Shown in pieces: positions 33,003 through 44,319 of a stretch of 64,000 nt of DNA. A model generated the notes under the pieces. It was not told where the DNA came from. It searched no databases and worked only from the letters and a program-made list of their open reading frames with translations. Source of the DNA: Mesostigma viride (taxonomy: Eukaryota > Streptophyta > Mesostigmatophyceae > Mesostigmatales > Mesostigmataceae); contig RPFO01000229.1 in assembly GCA_009746045.1 (NCBI GenBank), positions 120,001 to 184,000 on the forward strand. Reading direction: 5' to 3'. The first letter of the stretch is position 1. The number at the start of each line of letters is the position of its first letter. Both the position numbers and the translations under genes were made by a program.

Positions 33003-33371
33003 GTCACGCTTATTGACCTTATAGGCCTCTATCCACTGGAAGCCCTTAAGCACTTCTAAGTGCTCCCCCGTGGTGACAAGTGCCCTAAGATCAACCATGA
33101 ACTGCGCCCACAACACATTTTCTGCCACGTCTACCCCGCTGCTGGCACGCTTTTGGTACAATTGTACCAACTGCTGGATAGGCTTGGCAGATTGATGGAT
33201 GGGTGTGGACGCACGTAGAGAGGCAAACCAATCACGGACATTGTCGCTAGCATATGCATGTGACAACTTAAACAACCACTCCCTAGCTTCGTCTTGGGTA
33301 TGGCCCTCTGGCAAACCCGGAAACACTAGCTTGTCCTCTTTCTTTTTTGGATCAAACCTGGGCCTAGTCAA
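33003..33371 (-). CDS. Gag, middle part of the copia-like element
   Basis: About 123 codons (FDPKKKEDKLVFPGLPEG, then helical sequence with two Trp residues) ending KVNKRDY where the CACTA-type element enters. Resembles a capsid helical region. One base out of frame with the upstream gag segment. Confidence 0.7.
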
Positions 33372-34687
33372 GGCTGGATTGTGGAGGTTGTTGTCGTTCC
33401 TGCAGTTGGCGGTTGCTGCTGCTGCTGCTGTTGCTGTCGCTGCTGCTGCTGCTCCCCGCCCTCGTGCCGTGTTGGTGCAGACTCCTGCGTGCCGTGTCCT
33501 GCCCCGCCCTGGTTGCCCCCCCTCTCCCCGTCATCCGCCCCCTCGTCCCTCCTCCGCTTTGGCTGGGGTGCGCATGCCTCTGCCTGCGCCCTTCGCTTGG
33601 CCGGCTTCAGCGATGCCACTAGCCTGGCCACCGTGTCGGCCAACGTCGCCTGCTCGCCTGGAGACAGCGGGGTATCTGCTTCCAGCATGGCTTGCGCCAG
33701 CTGAAGCTGATCAATGAGGTCCTCCCTGTTGGACAGGTTAGACGGTCCGGCTTCACCAGGCTGCCTGTAAACACGCGTGCGTGCGGCAGTGCCATCACGG
33801 TTGGTGATGGTCTTCTTAGGCTGCGACAAATAATAAAACATTTGGCTTGCAGAAACATCCTCATCCGGCCCAAGGCCAAACTCGACTCTCACCGCTTCAC
33901 CAAGCGGTCCCCTCACCGCTGACTTACGTGCATGCTTGAGCATGCGTCGTCGCTGCTTTAGGATGCGCTGCTCCATCCTTCCCACATTGGCTTCCCACCT
34001 TGCCAGCGAGCGTCTGTAACGTTCCTGCGCCTCTTGCCTGCCAGGCGCCTCCAGCTCAGCCATATGCTGCAGCTTCATCGCCTGCGCCTTTTTCCACACC
34101 CTGAGTTCGCGGACCATCCGGTCCCGGCGCACCTGGGTGATCGACATTTTGAGCTTGATGCGCTCCGTCAGCGCGATTTGCCTCACCCGCTCCGCATGCT
34201 CGCGCTCCTTCTTGGCTTCTGCCGCGGCCCTCCGCGCCTGCCGACGCTGCTTGTCGGCGATGAACGTCGCCATGCGCTTCTGCGCCTCACGCTCCCGCGC
34301 CGTCATGGCTGGGGTCATGAGGATCTCGTCCTCAGCAGATGCCCCCGACGGACCTGTCAAAGAGAACTCCGACTCCTGATGCACACCTAGGTGTACCTTC
34401 GGCTCACGAGACCGACGCAAACTTTTAAAACATGCAAGGTCCCCCCGACGCATCACCTCAAACTGCTCCTCGCCAGAAGCCAGCTCACTGCTGTGAAACA
34501 ACGCCCGGCGCACGTTCTCAGCATCCGCCCTCTGCTGGGCGCGAGCACGTGCGTGCGTGTCCGCGCGCCGAAACTCCCTCTCCTCGCGCTCAGCCATCGC
34601 CCTGGCGAACTTAGCCTTCGTCTGCTGCCACCTGCCGCGAACGTGCGTCATCCTGCTCCTCGGCTGAGGAACCAGGCTGGAGCCCAT
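33368..34687 (-). CDS. Gag, N-terminal basic coiled-coil part
   Basis: 439 codons, rich in Arg, Ala, Glu and Lys with long predicted helices (MTAREREAQKRMATFIADKQ and onward) and a polyQ tail. No database family recognised by eye; position between the 5' LTR side and capsid-like sequence makes it gag. Frame-shifted against both neighbours. Confidence 0.65.
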   Translation of the reverse strand: MGSSLVPQPRSRMTHVRGRWQQTKAKFARAMAEREEREFRRADTHARARAQQRADAENVRRALFHSSELASGEEQFEVMRRGDLACFKSLRRSREPKVHLGVHQESEFSLTGPSGASAEDEILMTPAMTAREREAQKRMATFIADKQRRQARRAAAEAKKEREHAERVRQIALTERIKLKMSITQVRRDRMVRELRVWKKAQAMKLQHMAELEAPGRQEAQERYRRSLARWEANVGRMEQRILKQRRRMLKHARKSAVRGPLGEAVRVEFGLGPDEDVSASQMFYYLSQPKKTITNRDGTAARTRVYRQPGEAGPSNLSNREDLIDQLQLAQAMLEADTPLSPGEQATLADTVARLVASLKPAKRRAQAEACAPQPKRRRDEGADDGERGGNQGGAGHGTQESAPTRHEGGEQQQQRQQQQQQQQPPTAGTTTTSTIQP

Positions 34688-35054
34688 ACAGCTCCATGGA
34701 CTCCTCCTCGGCAGGAGGTGCCGAAGGTCCAGCCCCCGCCGCTGCAGCTGTTGGTGCGTAGGGAGGACCCCTCGGCCTGTTCACAACAGGCGTGGATCCC
34801 CTCCCCTGCGGATACAGGGGAACTCGCAGCACCGCGCTGCTGTACGAGCCCTCAGACAAGTGGCCCGACGAGGACGTTCCCGACGTCGACGGGTCAGCCT
34901 CCATGGACTGATCGAAGCTTCTCGCCGCCCGCTCAATCTCTGCCTGGGCGGCAATCTCCGAATCTGACGTCCCCGACGATGAGGATGTCGGAGAGCTAGA
35001 ACGGCTCCTTGGGTGCATCAGAGCCTTACCCTTGTTGTTGTTGGGGTTAGACAT
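34611..35054 (-). CDS. Gag N-terminus of the copia-like element
   Basis: Starts at ATG 35054-35052, about 105 bp inside the 5' LTR; begins MSNPNNNKGKAL, Ser/Pro/Ala-rich and acidic. The longer frame to 35255 would begin inside the LTR. Ends out of frame with the next gag segment. Confidence 0.6.
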   Translation of the reverse strand: MSNPNNNKGKALMHPRSRSSSPTSSSSGTSDSEIAAQAEIERAARSFDQSMEADPSTSGTSSSGHLSEGSYSSAVLRVPLYPQGRGSTPVVNRPRGPPYAPTAAAAGAGPSAPPAEEESMELYGLQPGSSAEEQDDARSRQVAADEG

Positions 35055-35159
35055 TTTTCCGAAAAAAAAACTGGAGGTAGAAGAATGGAATGGGTTGTTT
35101 TGTTCACGAAATGAACGCTCGTCGTCCTGTGTGTGTATGTTTTTGGAGTTTTTAATGCA

Positions 35160-35538
35160 AGTTATGCAACACGAAGCTTGGAATGCTCGGGCACTGCCAA
35201 ATGGCGAGAGTGTGCGTGAACGACGAGACACCTTGGCATTAGGATAATGTGGCACATATACTGCTTGGCAGCCGTCAACTATGGCTGGCCAGACTTTGCG
35301 TAAGTTAAACTAACTTACTGATCCTGGACGGACTAACCTATCAGTTACAACCTGATCTAGTCAGTCCTAACATGACAACTACAGTCCCGGTACTGAGGTA
35401 CCGGCTCATCACATACTGAGTACAGCCACGTGTCCATGCCACGACTACTCTAGTCCAGCACCGTCCCAGTACCCAATTGGGCGCCGGCGGTGCTGGCACG
35501 TGTCCACTTAGGCTACAGGCGGGAGACTTAGACTAACT
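35160..35538 (-). repeat. 5' LTR of the copia-like element
   Basis: 379 bp, two differences from the LTR at 24780-25158; should carry the element's promoter on the - strand. Confidence 0.95.
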
Positions 35539-35689
35539 ATCATGTTTAGCACGTCCACCAATTTTGGATATGAGCCATGTCATTAAGCCATAAACACATC
35601 ACCTTGAAATGACCGCTTTTTTTACATACAACATCAACAACAAGGTGCAATACACCACTGACAGGCTGTCACATGTCACCTGGCATCCA

Positions 35690-36995
35690 TGTACGCTCAC
35701 GTCACGACATCGGCATATCCCAGTTCTACATCTTTTGCGTTTCCCACCCATGCAGTCACCCACCCATGCAGCCAGCAGCCATGCACCTGAACACCTACCC
35801 ACCCACAAGACTAATACACTCACGCGCCTGGGCACCCAGCCACCCACCCGTCCACCCACCCACTGACCCACCTACCCAGCCAGCCATGCCCTTACTAACC
35901 CACCCTTTCTAACCACTGGTGCACCCGGGCACCCAGCCGCCTACCAATCCACTGGGACATCCACCCACCGAGCCCGCCACCCACCCACCCTAGTAGTAGA
36001 TAATAAGGAGGCATTCACCCATCCAATGTAGCCAGCCACCCAATCACCTAATCACCCAACCACCAAAGCACCCAACCACCTAACCACCCAGCCAACTGGC
36101 CCTATGTGCGCCTACCCGGCCTCCCACCCTTGACCCACCCACGCACCTTAACCCACTCAACCACTCCCTCCCCCCACACTCTTACCCACTGAACCACGCA
36201 CGCACGCATGCACTTTCTCAGCCAGCCACCCACCGGCCACCTATCTCACCCCCAACCTGCAGAGCCCTTCACTTGCGATACGTGAGTCGATCCCAACCAC
36301 ACATCCATCCACGCAATCATATCTGTGCGTCCAACCACCCATCTAACCACCTGTTCGCCCACCCACGCACTTCTCGTCACCTACACATCCACCGCTACCA
36401 ATTCCACTGATGCCTCACCCACCAACCCACCCGCATCGCTAACCATCCAATTAACCACTACCTAACCCACCACCCTCAAACCCATGCAAGTGTTTCATCC
36501 ACCCACTTAGAAGACCAACAAGTCCCCAAAGCATGTAAATCACCCAGCCACCTGGCCATTAACCTATAACCAACCACCCTTCCATTCATCCACCCACCAT
36601 AACCAGCCACCCAAATACTCACCCAGCCACCGTCTCCAACTGCCTGAGCTCCTAGCTCTGCCAGCCACTGACCCAGGCATTCACCTTTCAGCCAACCACC
36701 TGCCCAAGCCACCCACCTCTAGCCAGGCTTGCATTGAAGCATCTCGCCTGAGCCACCCACCCAATACTCCCCGGGCAACCAACTAAACAACTAATCAATC
36801 ACCCAGCCACACAACCACCTAACCTGCACCCAACACCCAACCACCCAAATACCTAACCACCTAACCACCCAACACCCAAACCAGCCTGGCATGTGCATGC
36901 CCGTTCGCCCTCGCACGTCTGCACCCTTGCAACCCCAATACACGCTCCACTCACCTTGCCAGCCAGTGCACGCCCAGCCAGCCACCTAGCTGCCC
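35690..36995 (+). repeat. Decayed CCCA/CCAN tandem repeat
   Basis: About 1.3 kb in which ccaccca, ccagcca and aaccacc motifs recur at 4-bp register with heavy substitution. Looks like an old version of the pure CCCA tract at 43716-43856. Not coding. Confidence 0.7.
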
Positions 36996-38322
36996 AACTT
37001 ACGCATGAAGGCAATCTTAGCCATGAATAACCTCACCTAGCGTCACTTGCAAAGTTGCATTGCCTGGGTACTTTGCATGTGGCAGTTTCCAACTTCTTGT
37101 GAACAACTGAAAAGGCTCTATCTTCGCGGTAATGAATTAGCAACAACGTTGGAATCGTTCTCCTTTCCCTCTTTAAGACAGGCTTTCAACAAGAAAGACA
37201 AGGGTAAATATCTGGATGCGGTGGCGATGATCAAAGCACAGTGCCCTTGAGAAAGTCTTATAAATCAGCTCTCTACCTTTTGAGAAGCTGTCTTGTGTTA
37301 GCAGCGATCCTGGGCCCTCTAGCTCGGCTAACCTCGCTTGATCTGTACTTCTTTATTGCCGCCGGTAGATGCGAAGCTTGAGCCCATCGTGTCGTGGGCG
37401 AGGTTATCTGCCCGACCCATCACACCTCCAAAACGCATTGCCGACTAATGAAAAAAGATGCCCCTCTTTTCCTTTTGTGCCTGGCGCTAAAAAAAAAATG
37501 AGCTCGCTTGGAAGACATTGTTGCAAAACGCTTCGTACAGGCATCATAAGCAGTTTTTTCGCAGCCTTTCCCACACATACCGCACATCCGGAAGACCATT
37601 AACGACTTTTGTGCGGAATCTTGGGCACGCCGTGTGTCCTGCCGGCTCACTGCCGCAGGCTGGGCATTATAGGAAGGTCGGGCACAGTCTAGAAATAGTT
37701 ATTTATCTGCCGACAAATATATGCATGGCATGAAGCAAAAACCAGACGGATTTTGCACCCCTTTTCACTAGTTCAGGGCGATCTTCATTTCTACTACTCA
37801 ACATGTCGCGAAAGTATGTGGTAGATATCCTCGAAACTACACACAAAAGCTATGGTTAAGAGGGTGCGACAAGTTATGCATCCTACATACTGAGTTCCCC
37901 TCGTGACGAAATATTGCATTCGCAGGTCAGAAATCTGCACTTGGCCGCGCGAACCCTGAAATTCATTTTACTAATAACCACCGCCAATCAGCCGACTAGA
38001 TTGCATGACAAAAAAATGGGATAAACTAACGAAGATGTGAAATAAAACAGTTATCCAAGCGCCCCTCCAATTTATGCGAGGCAATTTTTAGACTGCCGCA
38101 TTGAACCCGACAGCCACTGTTGGTGGCTGCCGCTGTCCCTAAATAATGTGCTAACTCACAACTCGACCGGAGGCCGGAGGGAATACGTCATACACTGTAA
38201 AGTGCAAACAAGTAACGTGCGTCGTAATTACAGGCGCGGGACTACAGGCGGAGCCAATTTTCGGAAGAACCGTTAGGTTCGCCAGAATTGGCGAAGCATA
38301 TAATAAGGCCGTTGTTGTTGTT
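36996..38322. other. Region without recognised genes
   Basis: A 67-codon frame (37047-37250) and others are unsupported. Nothing else recognised. Confidence 0.4.
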
Positions 38323-38330
38323 GTTGTGTC

Positions 38331-39136
38331 AGGAGGGGTGACATTGAGCCATGCAAGCGAAATAGGGGCCGGATCCTGCAGCCGCCGGTCCAGAATGTCT
38401 GGCCCCTATTTCCATACTAGGGGCCCGTGCAGCTACCGGCACCAATTCTAGCTAGCCCCCATCTTTTCGGCCCCTATAGGGGAGATTCCAGGGGCCGAAT
38501 TTTTATGCAGCCGCCAGCCCTAGATTTCGGGCCCCCATATTGTACTGTACAGCAGGCGCGGCATGCCGCATCATGCCACGTGGCGTCCCATCTTGCCATG
38601 CCCCGGATGCCAGCTATGTACGGGCCTACGGATGCCTACACAAAAAACTGTGTCGGCATCCGTCCTCACGCCGCGCCGCGCTATACTGTCATGCAGTCTG
38701 CAGATGTCTTGCCCAGTTCACTTCAGTTCAGTTCAGTTTAGTTGGAATCCCACGCCGGTCATATCCAACAGTCCAACAGAGATAGTTTTGCGACGTAAGT
38801 AGCTCGGATGGTAACCTTACTAGGGTACTGTGATATGTCTTGCCCAGTAATTGCCTGTCGCCGGAGAGGCATGCCGGCATCAAGCCACGTGGCGCCTCAT
38901 CTTGCCACGTGGTGTCGCATCTTGCCACGTGGTGCCGCATCTTGCCACGTGGTGCCGCAGCTCGGCCACGAAGCGCTGCGCTATTGGGGGCCAGTAATAC
39001 GGGGCCACCGCCGCCGACCCTCGTTTTACTCGCCAGCCCCTATTTCAATTCAGGGGCCGGCGCTTACCGCAGCAGTCAGGCCCTGGGACGGGCCCCTAGT
39101 ATCCAGGAAATTTTGCCTGGAGATGTCACCCCTCCT
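38331..39136. mobile_element. hAT-like non-autonomous DNA element, 806 bp
   Basis: Inverted ends AGGAGGGGTGACAT, exact over 14 bp, and an 8-bp target duplication gttgtgtc at 38323-38330 and 39137-39144. The interior has GGCCCC/GGGGCC repeats and a tandem gcatcttgccacgtggtg repeat (38892-38960). No transposase. Confidence 0.8.
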
Positions 39137-39144
39137 GTTGTGTC

Positions 39145-40441
39145 CCACGCGGCCACGCCGCACATGGGCAGCAGAGAATCTATAGTGGCCGTACACGTGA
39201 GAAAATGTTTCGAGATGCGGTTTTTCGGGTGTACCTGTCAGTCGGGCCGTTCGATTCGACATCTGACGGTCTGGAATTTACAAGTCTCTTTTCCGGTGAA
39301 ATGGGTGTTTTTTTATTTCCATATACCAGTTAAGTTAACCCAGGTGTGCCACAAATAGCCAAAAGTTACCTAGTTGTGCCTCAATTGGGGTGCCCGCATT
39401 AATAAGGTGCGCCCTGCGACCATGAATGGTCTGGAATTTACAAGACGTCTGTTCAATCGATCGGGAGAGGGGAGCATTCTCGCAAACAGCCAGCTAGGAC
39501 CTACACAGGACGGTGTAGGACCGTCCGCAACAGCCTGTATAAAGTCTTCAAAGGCCTTGGCTACCGGAGGCTACTTGGTCAACGGCGTTCATGCGCGGAC
39601 GCGCCAACACGCACACGGCGCGGGTCCCAAATCTCTGCTGCCCATGTGCGGCGTGGGCAAAAACAACAACAACAACAACAACGGCGCGGGCGCCACGGCT
39701 GACATCATGAGCGCTCAGCGTCATGTTGCCACGTTGTGCCATTATTCTGGACTATCGGGGTGGCATCACCGGGGCCAGGATTCCTGATTCGTGGATGCAT
39801 CCACACTTTCTGCCAGGATATATGCCACTCCTTCACTTCCTCTAGTCCTGCCACGCCTAACCGGAAAAAAATTTCAGCCTCAAACCCTGCTCAAACTCTT
39901 GACCACATGCCCTAAAACCGTTCTGACTCTCTCAGTTAGTATTCTCGACATCGTACTATTGACGGAAGATTGATGTTGACGTTACGTCTGGTCTGCGGTT
40001 TGAAAAATGTCCGTTCTCCTGTCCGGCCAAATTCTAAGATACCACCTGGATGCCAGGCAAAATTTTGCAAAACCTTGCAACATTTCATCGTCACTTTGAA
40101 AGCGATCTTATCACTTAACGGCTGACGCCAAAAAGTTCTTCATCCAGCCGTCAAACCCTTGGAAACTTGTTCAATCCGACGATTCTTGGGCGCCGCGATC
40201 GCCGGGTCATTGGACAGACTGGGGCGGCGGGATGTGGAGGTCCTAGCACGACACAAGCATGGCATAGCATGGCATCGGGATTAAACGTTTTACGCGTTGC
40301 TCGTACCCGTGGGCCGTCGGCAACAGCTAGGCAAGCTCGCAGCGCACTGGGGAATTCCAAGCGAATTGCGGTGACAAGTTGAATTTGCATTCGCAGTTCT
40401 GATAAGAAGACGGCACCCCTTAGCGCATTGCAAGTGGAGTC
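39145..40441. other. Upstream region of the ZIP transporter gene
   Basis: ggtctggaatttacaag occurs twice (39269, 39429). A 137-codon frame at 39374-39787 has no recognised domain and includes an Asn run from a caa repeat. A TAG at 40421-40423, in frame with the ATG at 40442, bounds the ZIP start. No promoter motif recognised. Confidence 0.45.
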
Positions 40442-43400
40442 ATGGAGGCGATCGGGAGGAAGAAGCTAGGATCGCCCCAACCTGCGGGCAGATTCAGCGG
40501 GGTTGCTTCCTGCACCCGGCTGATGCTGTTCTTTCTGCTCGCGGTCAACCTATTGGGGGGCGCCTGGGAGGCGAGCGGTCACAATGGGCCGATGTTTGCT
40601 CATTTCGACCTGGACGGTGATGGCCTGCTCAATATGATGGAGGCCGAGCTGTTCATGGCGAGCGTGGTCGCTGATCCCGCGAGCCTGGCCGCCTGCCCCA
40701 ATGCCTCGTCCATCGTGCTTGCCCGCGACGGAGATGGGGACCTACGCCTGAACGCGAGGGAGGTCGAAGGGATGTCCTGGGACGTCCTGCAGTGCATCCA
40801 TGACGCCGGCGCCATTTGCTCCGCCACTGCGACGGTGAGCACGAGCGCGGGTTCCTACGCGTGCGCCGCCGAGCACGAGGAGGAGCACGAGGAGGAGGAG
40901 CACGCGGACGAGCACGAGGAGGAGGAGCACGCGGACGAGCACGGTCACGCTGAGGAGGAGACAGAGACCATGCTCACGTTCCCCGGCCCCGCGGCCACCA
41001 CGTGGCACTGCGAGCTCGCGGAGGACGAGCACGAGGAGGCCGCTCCTCTCAACAGTTCCCCCGCCGAGCGCTGGGGGCTGGGCATCCTGGCCGCCGTGGT
41101 CGTGTCCGTCATCTCCCTGGTGGGAATCTTTCTTGTCAGCTTCGACATGCTCTCGGTCCCTCACCTCACCGATTACATGGGCGCCCTCGCCGTGGGCGCG
41201 ATCATCGCATCCGTCTTCCTGCACATGCTCCCCGAGGCCGCCGTGGGGGACAAGGACGGCCGCTTCGCGTGGCGCACGGGCACCAGCATCATGGGAGGGC
41301 TCATGACGGCCTACCTGCTCGAATCGGTCGTGCGGACCACGCGCGTGGTCATGGGTTTCCAAGCGCACGAGCATCCTGGCCACGAATGCCACGATTCTGC
41401 GGGAGCCAGCATTTGCAACCGTGACGTCACCGTCCCCGCGTTGGTGTATGCCCCTTCTGCGGAGCCCATCCCTGGGGTAGGCGTCCCCGTGACCCACCCA
41501 AGTCTCGTGAAAGAGATTGATGACGGCCCTTGCTGTGACCATGCCCCCGAGCGGCTGGTCATGCCGCCCACGATGGCCGTTGCCGCCGCCGCCGCCGTCA
41601 CCGCCGCCCCGGTGGATCTAAATGTAGTCGCGGGGGATGGCGCGGCGGTGGAGCTCAAGAGCGCTTGTCTCGCAGGCGACAGCAGTAAATTTTCCAGGGA
41701 CGGGGCCCTCCAGGTGGCGGCGGTCGCTAGCCCTGCCACCGTGGTGGCCGTGCAGCAGCCCGCAGCGGCCCTCGGTCACGGCCATGCGCATGGGGGGCTG
41801 CGCCGGGCGGGGCGTCCCAGCCTCAAGCGTCGCGTGAGCCAAAAGTTCCTGTCAACGGAGTCCGTGGTGTTTGTCATCCTGCTGGGTGACTTTGTGCACA
41901 ACGTGGTGGACGGGCTCGTTATCGGCGCGTCCTTCTCGGTGCGTGATACTGTAAATAGTAGCATGGATGACTAATAGATAGTAACACTGATTGTAGCACT
42001 GGTAATGTTTAGAGGAAGCATGATAAATGGTGCATCAGGCTCTAAATAGGGATAGTAACACTAATGACAATACAGATAACGTTTAGAGGAAGCATCATTC
42101 TTGGCGTGTGGTACGATAAATAAGCAAAGGTAGTGTGATCATCATAACAGTGTAACCATGTTTCGAGGAAGCGTCGTTCCCGGTGCGTGGTGATATTAGG
42201 AGCAGTAACAGCTCTAGTAAAAACGTTAATAACGTGTACAGGAAATGTTTGTCCTCTATGCACGCTTGTATCGTGCCAGCGCTTTGTCAAGGAGGGTAGT
42301 TGGGTTTTGTGGCACGGCATTCTCGGTGCGTGTCCATGGGTTGAGAGGAAGCCGTGGAGGTAGAACGGATGTGGGCTATGGGGGGGGGGGGGTTGAGTGT
42401 TCTGGTTGTTGATAGACTTGTAGTAGTCTGGGTTCAAGAGAAGTAGTCTTGGTTTCAAAGAGATTATTGTTTGGATGGTTTGTGCTTTTTGTTCTTTCCT
42501 TCCTCTTCTCGTTGTGTCCAGCGTGTCTGGTTTGCGCGTCCTTTACTCAGCTCTTGGCGGCAACAAACAAGGCTCGTTTTTGCAAACATCCTTCTACACA
42601 CTGGCTGCCAACAAAGGTGCTGACATCAACCTTCTGCGTGTTTTTGTTCCTTGGCATGCTTCTTGCTGTCTGCTTCCTCTATCTATCTTTCTATCAACTT
42701 TCTATATATGTTTCTATCAAGTTTTTTTTTAATCTATCTTTCTATCAACTTTCTAACTCTCTCTCTGTCAACTTTCTGTCTATCTTTGCTGCCATGTGAT
42801 TCTATGTTTTGGGGGGAGTGGCTGTGGTATTTGGGGGCTGTGTCCTGTTTGCGGGGTCGCGCACTATGTTTGGAACGGTGTGCTCGTTTGGGTGTGGTTC
42901 ACGTTCTATTTTTGGTTCCGGCTTGCAGCTCTGCGATACCTCGGCGGGCTGGTCCATCACGTTCGCCACAGTTCTCCACGAGGTGCCGCAGGAGCTGTCC
43001 GACTTCATCGTGCTGCGCCGTGCGGGGCTCTCGGTCTTCTCGGCGCTGGCACTGAACCTGGCGTCCGCAAGCAGCTGCATCATTGGCGCCATCGCTGGGC
43101 TTGGGACCGCCAAGATCTCTGAGTCGACGCAGTCTGTGCTGATCGCCTACTGCGCGGTAGGTGGTGATTATCATTTTAATGATAGTACTTATAATAGTAA
43201 GCATTATAGTTGACGTCCGTGCTGATCGCCTACTGCGCTGGAGGTTGAGAATTCAATAAGGATAATGGAATGGTAGGCTTGGTAGTCAGTCTGTTCTGAT
43301 CGCCTACTGCAGTGATCGAAATAATAATAACATTAATATGGATGAATTGAATATTAGGAAGTATTTTAGGTGGAGCAGTCCGTCATCATTGCTTACTGCA

Positions 43401-44310
43401 CCGTATGAGTTGAAAAACTAATAGTAACAATGTCGTGCCCCCCCCCCCCCCCCCCCCTTTTTCTCTATCTTATGGAAGTCTCCCATAATGAAGTTGAGAC
43501 TGCAATCCTTATCCTAAGCGACCACACCAGGAATGTGGTTGTCACCTGAGCTTAATGAGTTCCTGTCTTCTCCGCTCCCCTTCCCCCCCCCCCCCCTGTC
43601 AACGCAGCGCCCCAACCCACTGCCAATGAAATGCTCAATTCACCCCCCTCACCCCCCTCCGGCAGGCGGACCCGCTGCTAACAAAATGGCAAAGGCCCAT
43701 CGCTTCACTTTACCCCACTCACCCACCCACCCACCCACCCACCCACCCACCCACCCACCCACCCACCCACCCACCCACCCACCCACCCACCCACCCACCC
43801 ACCCACCCACCCACCCACCCACCCACCCACCCACCCACCCACCCACCCACCCACCCACGCACGCACGCACACACGCACACGCCTTTCTCTTCAACCCCCT
43901 TCCCCTTCATCTCCCGGGCCCCGGGCTCTGCTCTCCCCTTCCCTTCTTTCGTTGCTCTTCTCTCGCCCCCCTTTATTTGTATATCTTCTCTCTTGTCGTC
44001 CTCTTCCCTTCGTATTTGTGTCTTGTCGTCCTCTTCGCTTTGTTTGTTTCTCATGTCTTCCTCTTCCCCTCGTTTGTGCCTCTCCGCTTCCCCCCCTCCC
44101 CCCCTGCAGGGCATCCTCGTCTTCGTGGCGATGGTCGACATCCTACCTGACCTGATGACAGTCTCCAACGTGCACGGCAAGTGGATGGCTACGGGCCACG
44201 TCATCAAGCGCTTCCTGCTCATCGTGGTGGGTGCGGCCGCGGTCGGCCTGACCACCATGCACGACAAGCACTGCGAGGCGCTGCACGGGGGGGCGCACGC
44301 GGGGCACTGA
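40442..44310 (+). CDS. ZIP-family metal transporter with EF-hand pair (three exons)
   Basis: Exons 40442-41938, 42929-43156, 44110-44310; GT-AG, all phase 0; 641 residues. Residues ~27-46 form a signal peptide. Two EF-hand loops follow: D56-D58-D60...E67 and D96-D98-D100...E107. Next is a His/Glu-rich stretch (~154-173) as in LIV-1-type ZIPs. TM1 ~211-233, TM2 ~246-266 (HMLPEA), TM3 ~281-298, then a variable cytosolic loop with HGHAHG. TM4 has HNVVDGLVIGASF, TM5 HEVPQELSDF; exon 3 completes the membrane region (FVAMVDILPDL). His/Asp/Glu in TM4-TM5 form the metal site of the family. Predicted to move Zn or related divalent metal into the cytosol from outside or an organelle. The EF-hand fusion suggests Ca-dependent control of transport (inference). 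Confidence 0.93.
41939..42340 (+). repeat. Decayed copies of the exon-1 donor region in ZIP intron 1
   Basis: The exon edge gcgtccttctcg plus donor gtgcgtgata is echoed at about 42090-42120 (gaagcatcattcttggcgtgtggta), 42170-42195 (gaagcgtcgttcccggtgcgtggt) and 42315-42335 (ggcattctcggtgcgtgtc). The sequence between (agtaacact..., gtttagaggaagc) repeats with a period near 90 bp. The last two copies keep GTGCGTG donors. Confidence 0.75.
43212..43410 (+). repeat. Decayed copies of the exon-2 donor region in ZIP intron 2
   Basis: The exon edge cagtctgtgctgatcgcctactgcgcg (donor at 43157) recurs at 43212-43240, 43288-43312 and 43376-43402, each 80-90 bp apart and progressively less similar. All contain a form of ctgatcgcctactgc. 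The donor GT is lost in copies 1 and 2. Confidence 0.9.
43438..43459 (+). repeat. Poly-C run
   Basis: About 20 consecutive C in ZIP intron 2; length is unlikely to be reliable. Confidence 0.8.
43716..43860 (+). repeat. (CCCA)n microsatellite in ZIP intron 2
   Basis: About 35 pure CCCA units then CGCA/CACA variants. Open frames through it (PTHP or WVGG repeats) are artefacts of the 4-bp period. Confidence 0.95.
43985..44090 (+). repeat. Pyrimidine-rich tandem repeat before ZIP exon 3
   Basis: Three units of about 30-36 bp containing cttgtcgtcctcttc. It may serve as an extended polypyrimidine tract for the acceptor at 44109. Confidence 0.65.
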
Positions 44311-44319
44311 TCCGGTCAA

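Larger units (their letters stand above)
24780..35538 (-). mobile_element. Complete copia-like LTR retrotransposon
   Basis: Two 379-bp LTRs (24780-25158 and 35160-35538) differ at only two positions, begin agtta and end taact, and are flanked by the 5-bp duplication atcat (24775-24779, 35539-35543). Read on the - strand the order is gag, zinc knuckle, integrase, protease-like domain, RT, RNase H. A purine tract (aaagtggg) precedes the 3' LTR. I could not match a primer-binding site to a tRNA. The gag gene is split by a CACTA-type element at 29732-33000; without it the element is 7.49 kb. Several frameshifts break the coding region. Confidence 0.95.

Noticed and set aside
38331-39136. CAGGAGGGG as the element end
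   Set aside because: Including the extra C/G breaks the 8-bp duplication; gttgtgtc is exact only when the element starts at AGGAGGGG.
43533-44267. Proteins of PTHP or WVGG repeats around 43716-43860
   Set aside because: Artefact of the CCCA microsatellite inside ZIP intron 2.
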